The position numbers were made by a program, and so were the translations under genes. A DNA stretch of 13,869 nucleotides, from positions 66,709 to 80,577 of the forward strand of contig NHEI02000027.1 in assembly GCA_002171575.2 (NCBI GenBank), written 5' to 3'. Positions 7,543-13,869 of the stretch are shown piece after piece (within the stretch, counting starts at the first letter, position 1; each line of letters opens with the position of its first letter). The DNA is from Flavobacteriaceae bacterium TMED81. GTDB lineage: Bacteria > Bacteroidota > Bacteroidia > Flavobacteriales > Flavobacteriaceae. The notes under the pieces were generated by a model. That model ran no database searches and was not told where the DNA came from. It was given only the letters and a program-made list of their open reading frames with translations.

Positions 7543-9204
7543 ATGGAACTTCAGTATTGGATTTGGATTGCAGTTGGCCTTAGTTTTTCATTGTATATCG
7601 GCATTGCGATTTGGTCGCGTGCTGGCTCCACAAAAGAGTTTTATGTCGCAGGCGGAGGGGTTCATCCCATTGCCAATGGGATGGCAACGGCAGCTGACTG
7701 GATGTCCGCAGCATCGTTTATCTCTATGGCAGGGATTATCTCCTTTGGTGGCTATGATGGTTCTGTGTACCTAATGGGCTGGACAGGAGGTTATGTACTA
7801 CTGGCCTTACTGCTTGCACCATACCTTCGAAAATTTGGCAAGTTTACCGTACCTGACTTTATTGGAGATAGATATTACTCCAACACCGCCCGATTGGTAG
7901 CTGTGTTTTGTGCACTGATTGTTTCCTTTACTTATATCGCCGGACAGATGCGTGGGGTAGGAGTAGTTTTTTCTAGATACTTAGAAGTAGATATAGTCAC
8001 GGGTGTACTAATCGGTATGGGGATTGTGTTGTTCTATGCAGTACTGGGAGGTATGAAAGGAATCACCTATACCCAAGTGGCGCAGTACTGCGTACTGATC
8101 TTTGCCTTTATGGTCCCCGCGATCTATATCTCATTTCTAGTCACAGGCAATGTGATTCCACAACTCGGCTTTGGATCGAGTGGCGCAGATGGGATATATC
8201 TTTTGGATAAGCTCGATGGCTTACATAGAGAACTGGGCTTTCATGAATACACCTCAGGGAGCAAATCGATGTTAGATGTGTTTTGCATCACCATGGCACT
8301 GATGGTGGGAACAGCAGGGCTACCACACGTGATTGTACGCTTCTTTACAGTTAAGAAAGTCAGCGATGCGCGTAAGTCTGCTGGATGGGCACTGTTGTTT
8401 ATTGCCATCCTCTACACCACAGCACCTGCCATAGCTGTATTTTCAAGAACCAACCTTATTGAGACCGTAAGCAACCAACCCTATGAGGATATGCCAGGGT
8501 GGTTTGATAAATGGGAGACCACAGGACTACTTGGCTTTACAGACAAAAACGAAGATGGGCTAATACAATACACGGCCGATACAACAACAAACGAGCTGAC
8601 GGTAGATGCAGACATCATGGTACTTGCCAACCCAGAGATCGCACAGCTTCCCAACTGGGTGATTGCTCTCTTAGCAGCAGGCGCATTGGCAGCGGCACTG
8701 TCCACAGCAGCAGGACTATTGCTAGTAATCTCATCTGCGGTATCACATGATCTTCTCAAAAAAATGGTAATGCCCAACATCTCTGACAAAGGAGAACTCA
8801 TTGCCGCACGTATCGCTGCAACAGGAGCAGTGTGTCTGGCAGGTTACTTTGGGATAAACCCACCTGGCTTTGTAGCAGCCACGGTTGCCTTGGCATTTGG
8901 GCTGGCAGCCTCATCGTTCTTTCCAGCCATATTACTGGGAATATTCTCCAAACGCATTAATAAGGAAGGTGCCATTAGCGGAATGCTTGTGGGTGTGTCA
9001 CTGATGCTATTTTATATGCTCAAGTTTAAGTTTGGATGGTTTGGTGGAGGTACCAAGGCCGATTGGTGGTTTGGGATATCGCCAGAGGGCTTTGGAAGCA
9101 TTGCGATGATTGCCAACTTTGTTGTCACCCTTATAATTAGCAGCAGAACCCCAGCACCGAGCAAAGACATACAGGAACTGGTGGCGAATATTCGGAAGCC
9201 TTAA
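7543..9204 (+). CDS. Sodium/solute symporter, SSS family, VC_2705 subfamily (ActP-like)
   Basis: This large inner-membrane symporter subunit of 553 residues has about 13 hydrophobic segments. Diagnostic stretches are SRAGSTKEFYVAGGGVHPIANGMATAADWMSAASFISMAG (26-64), GMKGITYTQVAQY (170-182), GTAGLPHVIVRFFTVK (256-271) and NWVIALLAAGALAAALSTAAGLLLVISSAVSHDL (371-404). Relatives often sit beside acetyl-CoA synthetase and are linked to acetate or short carboxylate uptake, but no acs gene is in view. A loop before the eighth or so helix contains DKNEDGLIQYTA (334-345), which has EF-hand-like spacing of acidic residues. Co-expression with the DUF4212 subunit is nearly certain; coupling to the MFS gene is likely from the 15-nt gap. 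It is convergent with the yqhA-like gene, 10 nt apart. Confidence 0.94.
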   Translation: MELQYWIWIAVGLSFSLYIGIAIWSRAGSTKEFYVAGGGVHPIANGMATAADWMSAASFISMAGIISFGGYDGSVYLMGWTGGYVLLALLLAPYLRKFGKFTVPDFIGDRYYSNTARLVAVFCALIVSFTYIAGQMRGVGVVFSRYLEVDIVTGVLIGMGIVLFYAVLGGMKGITYTQVAQYCVLIFAFMVPAIYISFLVTGNVIPQLGFGSSGADGIYLLDKLDGLHRELGFHEYTSGSKSMLDVFCITMALMVGTAGLPHVIVRFFTVKKVSDARKSAGWALLFIAILYTTAPAIAVFSRTNLIETVSNQPYEDMPGWFDKWETTGLLGFTDKNEDGLIQYTADTTTNELTVDADIMVLANPEIAQLPNWVIALLAAGALAAALSTAAGLLLVISSAVSHDLLKKMVMPNISDKGELIAARIAATGAVCLAGYFGINPPGFVAATVALAFGLAASSFFPAILLGIFSKRINKEGAISGMLVGVSLMLFYMLKFKFGWFGGGTKADWWFGISPEGFGSIAMIANFVVTLIISSRTPAPSKDIQELVANIRKP

Positions 9205-9207
9205 CAA

Positions 9208-9223
9208 AGGAAATTTATTTCCT
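9208..9223. terminator. Short palindrome between convergent genes, possible weak bidirectional terminator
   Basis: AGGAAATTTATTTCCT is a perfect 7-bp inverted repeat with a 2-nt centre, placed across the stop codon of the minus-strand gene and directly after the symporter stop. It lacks a strong T-run, so termination is only suggested by its position. Confidence 0.3.
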
Positions 9224-9709
9224 ATTGAGCAAGTAATACCCTACACAAATCGAAAGGATTGACAAACTAAAATAGAGAATGTCAGTTGTAGATGAAAAAC
9301 TCTCGGAGTACTTCAGTATTTTCTCAAAAAACTTTACGATTAAAACGATAATAATGACCTTGATGATTTTGTTTTTTAACTGGTCTAAATCTCGAATAAT
9401 TAAAGTCGACTCTTTAAACTTTGAATGCGTAAAATCAATTTCACTGACAAAAAGTTCATAAATCCCAAAGCCAAAAATTAACAACACGATTGCAATTAAA
9501 AACAAATCGATAGAGGAGATAATTTTAAAAAGAAGTTCATTGTTTTCAGAGATAGAGGAGTCAATCAGCGGATTGTAAAATAGAACAGCTTCAATGATCT
9601 CCCAACTCCCAAGAATCATAAGGTAAATAGAAGAGATAATTGAAAGTATAACGGCTAATAATGTCACGTATCGGGCGTTCCATAAAAGTTTTTCTAATCG
9701 ATTGTTCAT
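9215..9709 (-). CDS. YqhA/UPF0114-family integral membrane protein
   Basis: This is a 164-residue protein with four hydrophobic segments (about 17-43, 63-88, 115-131 and 143-160). It matches the UPF0114/YqhA pattern: LLWNARYVTLLAV at the start, ISSIDLFLIAIVLLIFGFGIYELFVSEID in the middle (E. coli YqhA has a comparable SLVDxxL...GYENFVSQLD), and the charged LDQLKNKIIKVI. The family is found in bacteria and plants, and its function is not established. The gene is AT-rich compared with the upstream operon and is transcribed against it. It stands alone; no partner is evident. Start ATG is at 9709-9707 and the stop TAA at 9217-9215. Family assignment is from motif recognition and is fairly firm. 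Confidence 0.82.
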   Translation of the reverse strand: MNNRLEKLLWNARYVTLLAVILSIISSIYLMILGSWEIIEAVLFYNPLIDSSISENNELLFKIISSIDLFLIAIVLLIFGFGIYELFVSEIDFTHSKFKESTLIIRDLDQLKNKIIKVIIIVLIVKFFEKILKYSESFSSTTDILYFSLSILSICVGYYLLNRK

Positions 9710-10013
9710 ACCATAAAGATAGCTAATTTTCCATTGCTTTTGTCCTGAACTGAAATGACAAGAATTACTTCATAACCCTTACGAGGTTGTATCATTCATT
9801 TGCTTTTCAAAACAGCATCAATTTTATTTAAGCCAAGTCTTGTAGTATTTTTGATTTAGCTTACCGAATTCCACAATACCATCAATTGAGGTGAAGAATT
9901 GATGTTTTTTTGGGCATTTGTTATACTTTATAACTCATTAAATTTATTCTGTTTATCCAGAATATTCTTAACACTTTATTTCATAATTTTACACAAAATT
10001 AAAACTACCGATT
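9710..10013. other. Intergenic region upstream of aconitase (304 nt)
   Basis: No convincing gene is present. The stretch holds the start regions of two divergently transcribed genes, an imperfect TAATTTTA -7-like box at 9984-9991 that could drive aconitase, a stem-loop with T-run at 9880-9911, and a short minus-strand open frame of protein-like composition (9934 to 9824) with no start codon. Everything else looks like AT-rich spacer. Confidence 0.6.
9880..9911 (+). terminator. Stem-loop followed by T7, terminator-like, upstream of aconitase
   Basis: CATCAATT (9880-9887) pairs perfectly with AATTGATG (9897-9904) around a 9-nt loop, followed at once by seven T (9905-9911). The form is that of a plus-strand intrinsic terminator, though the stem is AT-rich and weak. 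No plus-strand gene ends just upstream: the nearest stop is at 9204. It could end a small RNA, read-through from the operon, or act in a long aconitase leader. Confidence 0.4.
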
Positions 10014-12281
10014 ATGGCATTTGACATCGAAATGATTCAGTCAGTCTATGCACGATTAGAAAATTGCATTTCCCAAGCTCGAAACCTTGTTGGAAAGCCA
10101 CTCACGGCTTCAGAAAAGATACTGTATTCCCACTTGTGGGACGGCGCCGCTGAACGTGCCTACAATCGTGGGGCAGACTATGTTGACTTTTCTCCAGACC
10201 GAATTGCCTGCCAAGATGCGACCGCACAAATGGCACTTTTGCAGTTTATGCAAGCTGGAAAAGCCAAGGTAGCGGTACCAACTACGGTGCACTGTGATCA
10301 TTTGATTCAAGCTAAAACAGGTGCTATTGAAGATTTAAAATCAGCAAACTCAACATCTGCCGAAGTATTTAATTTCTTAGAGTCAGTCTCCAACAAATAT
10401 GGAATCGGATTTTGGAAGCCAGGTGCTGGAATTATCCACCAAGTGGTGTTAGAAAATTACGCTTTCCCTGGTGGAATGATGATTGGAACCGACTCGCATA
10501 CCGTAAATGCAGGTGGTCTCGGAATGTTGGCGATTGGGGTTGGAGGTGCTGATGCGGTAGATGTCATGGCCGACATGCCTTGGGAATTGAAATTTCCTAA
10601 ACTTATTGGGGTTAAATTAACTGGAAAATTGAATGGCTGGACCGCTCCCAAAGATGTGATTTTAAAAGTTGCTGGTATCCTAACGGTTAAAGGAGGAACA
10701 GGAGCCATTATAGAGTATTTTGGTGAAGGTGCCGAATCCATGTCTTGTACAGGCAAAGGCACAATTTGTAATATGGGAGCTGAAGTAGGTGCTACGACTT
10801 CGACCTTTGGTTATGACGAATCGATGGAGCGTTATTTACGTTCTACTGGCCGTGATGATGTTGCCGATGCTGCCAATGCTGTCCGCCAACACCTCACAGC
10901 AGATCCAGAAGTTTATGCCAACCCAGAGCAATTTTTTGATCAAGTCATTGAAATTGATTTAGATACATTAGGACCACACATCAATGGACCTTTTACACCA
11001 GATTTGGCCACTGCGGTTAAAGATATGAGTAATGTGGCAAAAGAAAATGAATGGCCATTGCGAGTAGAGTGGGGATTGATTGGGTCATGTACAAACTCTT
11101 CGTACGAAGATCTTTCACGAGCTGCTTCCATTGCGAAGCAAGCCGTAGAGAAAAATTTGATTACCAAAGCAGAATTTGGAATCAATCCAGGTTCGGAGCA
11201 AGTACGCTATACGGCTGAACGCGACGGCTTGTTGGATATTTTTGAGGACTTAAATGCTAAGATTTTTACGAACGCTTGTGGTCCATGTATTGGTCAATGG
11301 GCACGCGAGGGGGCAGATAAGCAAGAAAAGAACTCCATCATTCACTCGTTTAACCGAAACTTTTCTAAACGTAATGATGGGAACCCAAATACGCACGCTT
11401 TTGTTGCTTCTCCAGAAATGGTAGCTGCTGTTGCAATCTCTGGACGATTAGATTTTGACCCCGCCAATGATACGCTTATCAACCAAAAGGGAGAAGAGGT
11501 AAAGCTTGATCCCCCAACGGGAATGGAACTTCCGCCACTGGGCTTTGACGTAAAAGACAATGGTTATCTAGCACCTGAAGCCGATGGTTCGGGTATTGAG
11601 GTAGTTGTTAAAGAAGATTCAGAACGACTTCAACTTTTAACACCTTTTGCACCTTGGAATGGTGAAAATATCATTGGAGCTAAACTTTTGATTAAGGCAC
11701 ATGGAAAATGTACAACCGACCATATTTCCATGGCAGGTCCTTGGTTGCGTTTTCGTGGCCACCTTGATAATATCTCCAACAACTGTTTGATTGGTGCGGT
11801 GAATGCGTACAATCAAAAAACCAACTTTGTCAAAAATCAATTTACAGGAGAATACGGAGGAGTGCCCGACACCCAACGTGCGTACAAAGCTGCGGGTATT
11901 GAAACGGTTGTTGTGGGAGATCACAACTATGGCGAGGGTTCCTCTCGTGAGCACGCAGCTATGGAACCACGTTTCTTAGGGGTGAAAGTGGTCTTGGTCA
12001 AGTCTTTTGCTCGAATTCATGAAACCAACCTAAAGAAACAGGGAATGTTGGGAATCACTTTTGCCAATGAAGCCGACTATGATTTAATTCAAGAAGACGA
12101 CAACTTTAATTTTGTGGACTTAAAAGATTTTGCACCTGGTAAGCAATTGACCATTGAAGTCGTGCATGCCGATAGTTCTAAGGATTCTATCTTGACAAAT
12201 CACACCTACAATGAACAACAAATAGAGTGGTTCAAAGAAGGTTCTGCGTTAAACCTTATCAAAAAGCATAACGCAGCATAA
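10014..12281 (+). CDS. acn: Aconitate hydratase, mitochondrial-type
   Basis: This TCA-cycle enzyme isomerises citrate to isocitrate through cis-aconitate using a [4Fe-4S] cluster; it is cytosolic. At 755 residues it matches the mitochondrial-type branch rather than the longer AcnA/IRP (about 890) or AcnB forms. Cluster ligands are Cys359 (GSCTNSS) and Cys422/Cys425 (NACGPCIGQW). Catalytic-region motifs include Asp160-Ser161-His162 (GTDSHTVNAGG) and the late GEGSSREHAA, which holds the catalytic Ser and a substrate Arg. HGKCTTDHISMAGPW marks the start of the swivel domain. The start ATG at 10014 follows an A-rich leader and gives the normal N-terminus. It is apparently monocistronic: 304 nt of spacer precede it and a terminator follows. 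As an Fe-S enzyme it is a possible client of the Mrp/Nfu pair encoded upstream. Confidence 0.97.
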   Translation: MAFDIEMIQSVYARLENCISQARNLVGKPLTASEKILYSHLWDGAAERAYNRGADYVDFSPDRIACQDATAQMALLQFMQAGKAKVAVPTTVHCDHLIQAKTGAIEDLKSANSTSAEVFNFLESVSNKYGIGFWKPGAGIIHQVVLENYAFPGGMMIGTDSHTVNAGGLGMLAIGVGGADAVDVMADMPWELKFPKLIGVKLTGKLNGWTAPKDVILKVAGILTVKGGTGAIIEYFGEGAESMSCTGKGTICNMGAEVGATTSTFGYDESMERYLRSTGRDDVADAANAVRQHLTADPEVYANPEQFFDQVIEIDLDTLGPHINGPFTPDLATAVKDMSNVAKENEWPLRVEWGLIGSCTNSSYEDLSRAASIAKQAVEKNLITKAEFGINPGSEQVRYTAERDGLLDIFEDLNAKIFTNACGPCIGQWAREGADKQEKNSIIHSFNRNFSKRNDGNPNTHAFVASPEMVAAVAISGRLDFDPANDTLINQKGEEVKLDPPTGMELPPLGFDVKDNGYLAPEADGSGIEVVVKEDSERLQLLTPFAPWNGENIIGAKLLIKAHGKCTTDHISMAGPWLRFRGHLDNISNNCLIGAVNAYNQKTNFVKNQFTGEYGGVPDTQRAYKAAGIETVVVGDHNYGEGSSREHAAMEPRFLGVKVVLVKSFARIHETNLKKQGMLGITFANEADYDLIQEDDNFNFVDLKDFAPGKQLTIEVVHADSSKDSILTNHTYNEQQIEWFKEGSALNLIKKHNAA

Positions 12282-12297
12282 TGCTGACGAATTATCC

Positions 12298-12330
12298 CAA
12301 AATAAGAGTCCGTTAGGGTCTCTTTTATTC
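12298..12330 (+). terminator. Probable intrinsic terminator after aconitase
   Basis: AAAATAAGAGTCC, a GTTA loop and GGGTCTCTTTTATT can fold as an imperfect hairpin (CC/GG at the loop, a small bulge, then AGAG-type pairing to CTCT) followed by T-rich sequence. It starts about 20 nt after the aconitase stop, where a terminator is expected. Confidence 0.6.
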
Positions 12331-12632
12331 TTTTGAGTTTTACTCACATCAGAGATTATTTTTTTTATCAAATTGATTAAAGCATCATTTGATTCCAAAA
12401 TAAAAACTCCTTGATTGACTTTAATCGTATGAGAAGGAAAAATAATTCATCCTAATTTTTCTATTTTCAGTGTTACAATTTGTAAGAACAATTCGATAAA
12501 ATCTGTTCTATTATAGATAATTATTTACTACTCCTTGGAATTAAATCAATTATTTTAGTAGGTTAGTTTGTCTTCTTAATTTTTTAACTACTCAAAAAAT
12601 CAATAAAAACCAAGATTTTAAAACCGTATCAT
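12331..12632. promoter_or_regulatory. AT-rich upstream region of the sulfatase gene
   Basis: I see no gene. A perfect palindrome TTACAATTTGTAA (12473-12485) is followed by AGAACA (12485-12490) and its reverse complement TGTTCT (12504-12509), a cluster that resembles regulator half-sites. A possible promoter is TTG (12535-12537), then 21 nt, then TAGGTTAG (12559-12566), one mismatch from TAnnTTTG. A second box-like TTAGTTTG is at 12563-12570. These would give a leader of roughly 60 nt. All regulatory reading is inference from pattern and position. Confidence 0.3.
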
Positions 12633-13869
12633 ATGATTCCTCGTTATCTATTATTTATTCTGGCAATCCTATCCTTTTCTAATATTCAGGGGCAATCTAC
12701 CAAAAAGCCAAATGTTGTGCTTATCATAATTGATGACTTAAACGATTTTCCTGAAGGGTTCTATGGCCACCCTCAGGCTAAAACACCACATATGAAAGCC
12801 TTGGGATTTTCAGGCACTCGATTTAAGCATGCCTATTCAAACAATCCTATGTGCGGTCCCTCACGAGCGAGTATGTTTACGGGTGTATACCCACACAACG
12901 CATCTCATTTTTGGATGAAATCATGGTTAGATAATGAAGTGCTGGCCAACACCAAAACCATTATGGAAAAATTTAAAGATGATGGTTATCATGTAATTGG
13001 AAGCGGCAAAGTCCTTCATCACAACAAAGAAGATGTGTGGTCTGAATTTAAATACAAAGCAGATTACAGCCCATTTGTTTACGCAGGCGAGTATGACCGT
13101 AAGAAAAAGCCTATCTCTCATCCTGATGTGCCTGCTCCTTTTAGAACCAATCGTATCGTTGATGGACTCAACATGGGTGGTGGTTTTATTGATGGATCTT
13201 ATGGCCCCATGAAAAACTTTGGGGAACAAACTTTCAATGGCGAAAGGTTATGGTGGGTCTATGGTGGGTTTCGAAGTGGCAAAGAACTTAAATATAATAA
13301 TGATAAAGACCGTGATTTAACACCCGATGAACTAAATTCACAATGGGCTGAAAAGCGTCTCTTGGAGTTGGCTGAAGAAGAGCAAGACGCTCCTTTTTTC
13401 TTGTCAGTTGGGTTTCTTCGTCCGCACACCCCCCTGATAGCCCCTCAAAAATATTTTGACATGTATCCTCTAGACAGCATTCAGTTGGCAGATATTTTAC
13501 CCGGCGATAAAGAAGATACTTTTCTGCATTTGGTAGACCAGTTTGAAACAAAAAACAGAAGAACCCGGTCGTTAGAAATGTTTGAAAATCTGGTAGCCTC
13601 ATATAAAGATCCACACGAGGGATTAAAACGCTTTACACAAGCTTACTTAGCCTGTGTAACCGCCGTTGATGACAATGTAGGTCAAGTGATGCGTGCGATT
13701 AACAACACTTCGCTTAAAAACAACACGATTGTAGTATTGACTAGTGACCACGGTTGGACTATGGGAGAGAAAGATCACATTTACAAAAACTCATTATGGG
13801 AAGAAAGCACAAGAGTACCTATAATTATTCGAGTTCCAGAAATGACAGTGCCAAATACAATCGTTGAGC
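12633..13869 (+). CDS. Secreted S1-family sulfatase, iduronate-2-sulfatase-like (3' end outside window)
   Basis: This is a formylglycine-dependent sulfatase that hydrolyses sulfate esters, probably on a polysaccharide, in the periplasm or outside the cell. The first 412 residues are visible and the frame is still open at the window edge. Residues 1 to about 21 (basic start, hydrophobic core, then NIQGQS) form a signal peptide with no obvious lipobox. PNVVLIIIDDLND gives the metal-binding Asp34/Asp35. The signature CGPSR begins at Cys74, the residue that a maturase converts to formylglycine. GSGKVLHH (Lys126), RPHTP (His266), SDHGW (Asp372/His373) and Lys385 match further active-site positions of the family. 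The overall pattern resembles iduronate-2-sulfatases, but this label covers many algal-polysaccharide sulfatases, so the substrate is open. No maturase or carbohydrate enzyme is in the window. Confidence 0.95.
   Translation, partial: MIPRYLLFILAILSFSNIQGQSTKKPNVVLIIIDDLNDFPEGFYGHPQAKTPHMKALGFSGTRFKHAYSNNPMCGPSRASMFTGVYPHNASHFWMKSWLDNEVLANTKTIMEKFKDDGYHVIGSGKVLHHNKEDVWSEFKYKADYSPFVYAGEYDRKKKPISHPDVPAPFRTNRIVDGLNMGGGFIDGSYGPMKNFGEQTFNGERLWWVYGGFRSGKELKYNNDKDRDLTPDELNSQWAEKRLLELAEEEQDAPFFLSVGFLRPHTPLIAPQKYFDMYPLDSIQLADILPGDKEDTFLHLVDQFETKNRRTRSLEMFENLVASYKDPHEGLKRFTQAYLACVTAVDDNVGQVMRAINNTSLKNNTIVVLTSDHGWTMGEKDHIYKNSLWEESTRVPIIIRVPEMTVPNTIVE

Noticed and set aside
8481..8801. Minus-strand open frame inside the VC_2705-type symporter
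   Set aside because: It is antisense to conserved transmembrane motifs and has low-complexity Ser/Ala composition; no independent evidence of coding.
10457..10762. Minus-strand open frame of about 100 codons inside aconitase
   Set aside because: It lies antisense to a fully conserved enzyme and its translation is proline- and serine-rich with no family features; a codon-bias shadow. The other antisense frames in aconitase were rejected for the same reason.
12437..12461. GAAAAAT/ATTTTTC inverted repeat upstream of the sulfatase
   Set aside because: Only 7 bp, made of A/T runs, in AT-rich spacer with an 11-nt loop; expected by chance.
12927..13614. Short open frames on both strands within the sulfatase
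   Set aside because: The plus-strand sulfatase frame runs unbroken from 12633 to the window end with all catalytic motifs, so these overlapping frames are shadows.
1..13869. Search for tRNA, rRNA, CRISPR repeats, insertion-sequence ends or phage genes
   Set aside because: No cloverleaf-like gaps, regularly spaced repeats, transposase motifs or integrase motifs were seen. This was by eye only, so a weak non-coding RNA could be missed.

Overview
The window looks like chromosomal DNA from a marine member of the Bacteroidota, most likely the Flavobacteriia. This is judged from protein style and gene order, not from a search. The supporting signs are A-rich leaders in place of clear Shine-Dalgarno sites, TAnnTTTG-like promoter boxes, the order trmB / MGMT-family / mrp / nfu, a mitochondrial-type aconitase, a transporter block very close to Na+/sugar symporters of marine bacteria, and a secreted formylglycine sulfatase of the kind used on algal or animal sulfated polysaccharides.

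Layout. Positions 1-3206 hold a compact plus-strand housekeeping cluster: the C-terminal half of a PhoR-like sensor kinase (cut by the window edge), trmB (overlaps it by 8 nt), an alkyltransferase-like protein with Ala in place of the reactive Cys (overlaps trmB by 20 nt), an Mrp/ApbC P-loop ATPase with no in-frame ATG, and a small Nfu-type Fe-S carrier. Positions 3207-9204 form a transport block: a vSGLT-type Na+/sugar symporter; an AT-rich GlpF-like aquaglyceroporin on the minus strand; then a tight plus-strand operon of a FucP/GluP-type sugar MFS permease, a DUF4212 small subunit and a VC_2705-type Na+/solute symporter. Positions 9215-9709 encode a minus-strand YqhA/UPF0114 membrane protein. 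Positions 10014-12281 encode aconitase, followed by a probable intrinsic terminator. From 12633 to the right edge runs a secreted iduronate-2-sulfatase-like S1 sulfatase; it is open at its 3' end.

How the genes fit together (inference). Mrp and Nfu are Fe-S cluster assembly or carrier proteins, and aconitase is a classic [4Fe-4S] client, though it is not in their operon. The transport block brings together Na+-coupled and probably H+-coupled sugar uptake, a polyol channel and a probable carboxylate symporter with no catabolic enzymes beside them, so it looks like an uptake module serving pathways encoded elsewhere. The sulfatase may open a polysaccharide-degradation locus to the right of the window.

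I found no tRNA, rRNA, CRISPR array, insertion sequence or phage gene, and no clear previously undescribed system. The points most worth a second look are the Cys-less alkyltransferase homologue, the ATG-less and CxxC-less Mrp, the inverted 12-bp arms upstream of the sugar symporter, the unexplained stem-loop plus T-run upstream of aconitase, and the mixed transporter operon.
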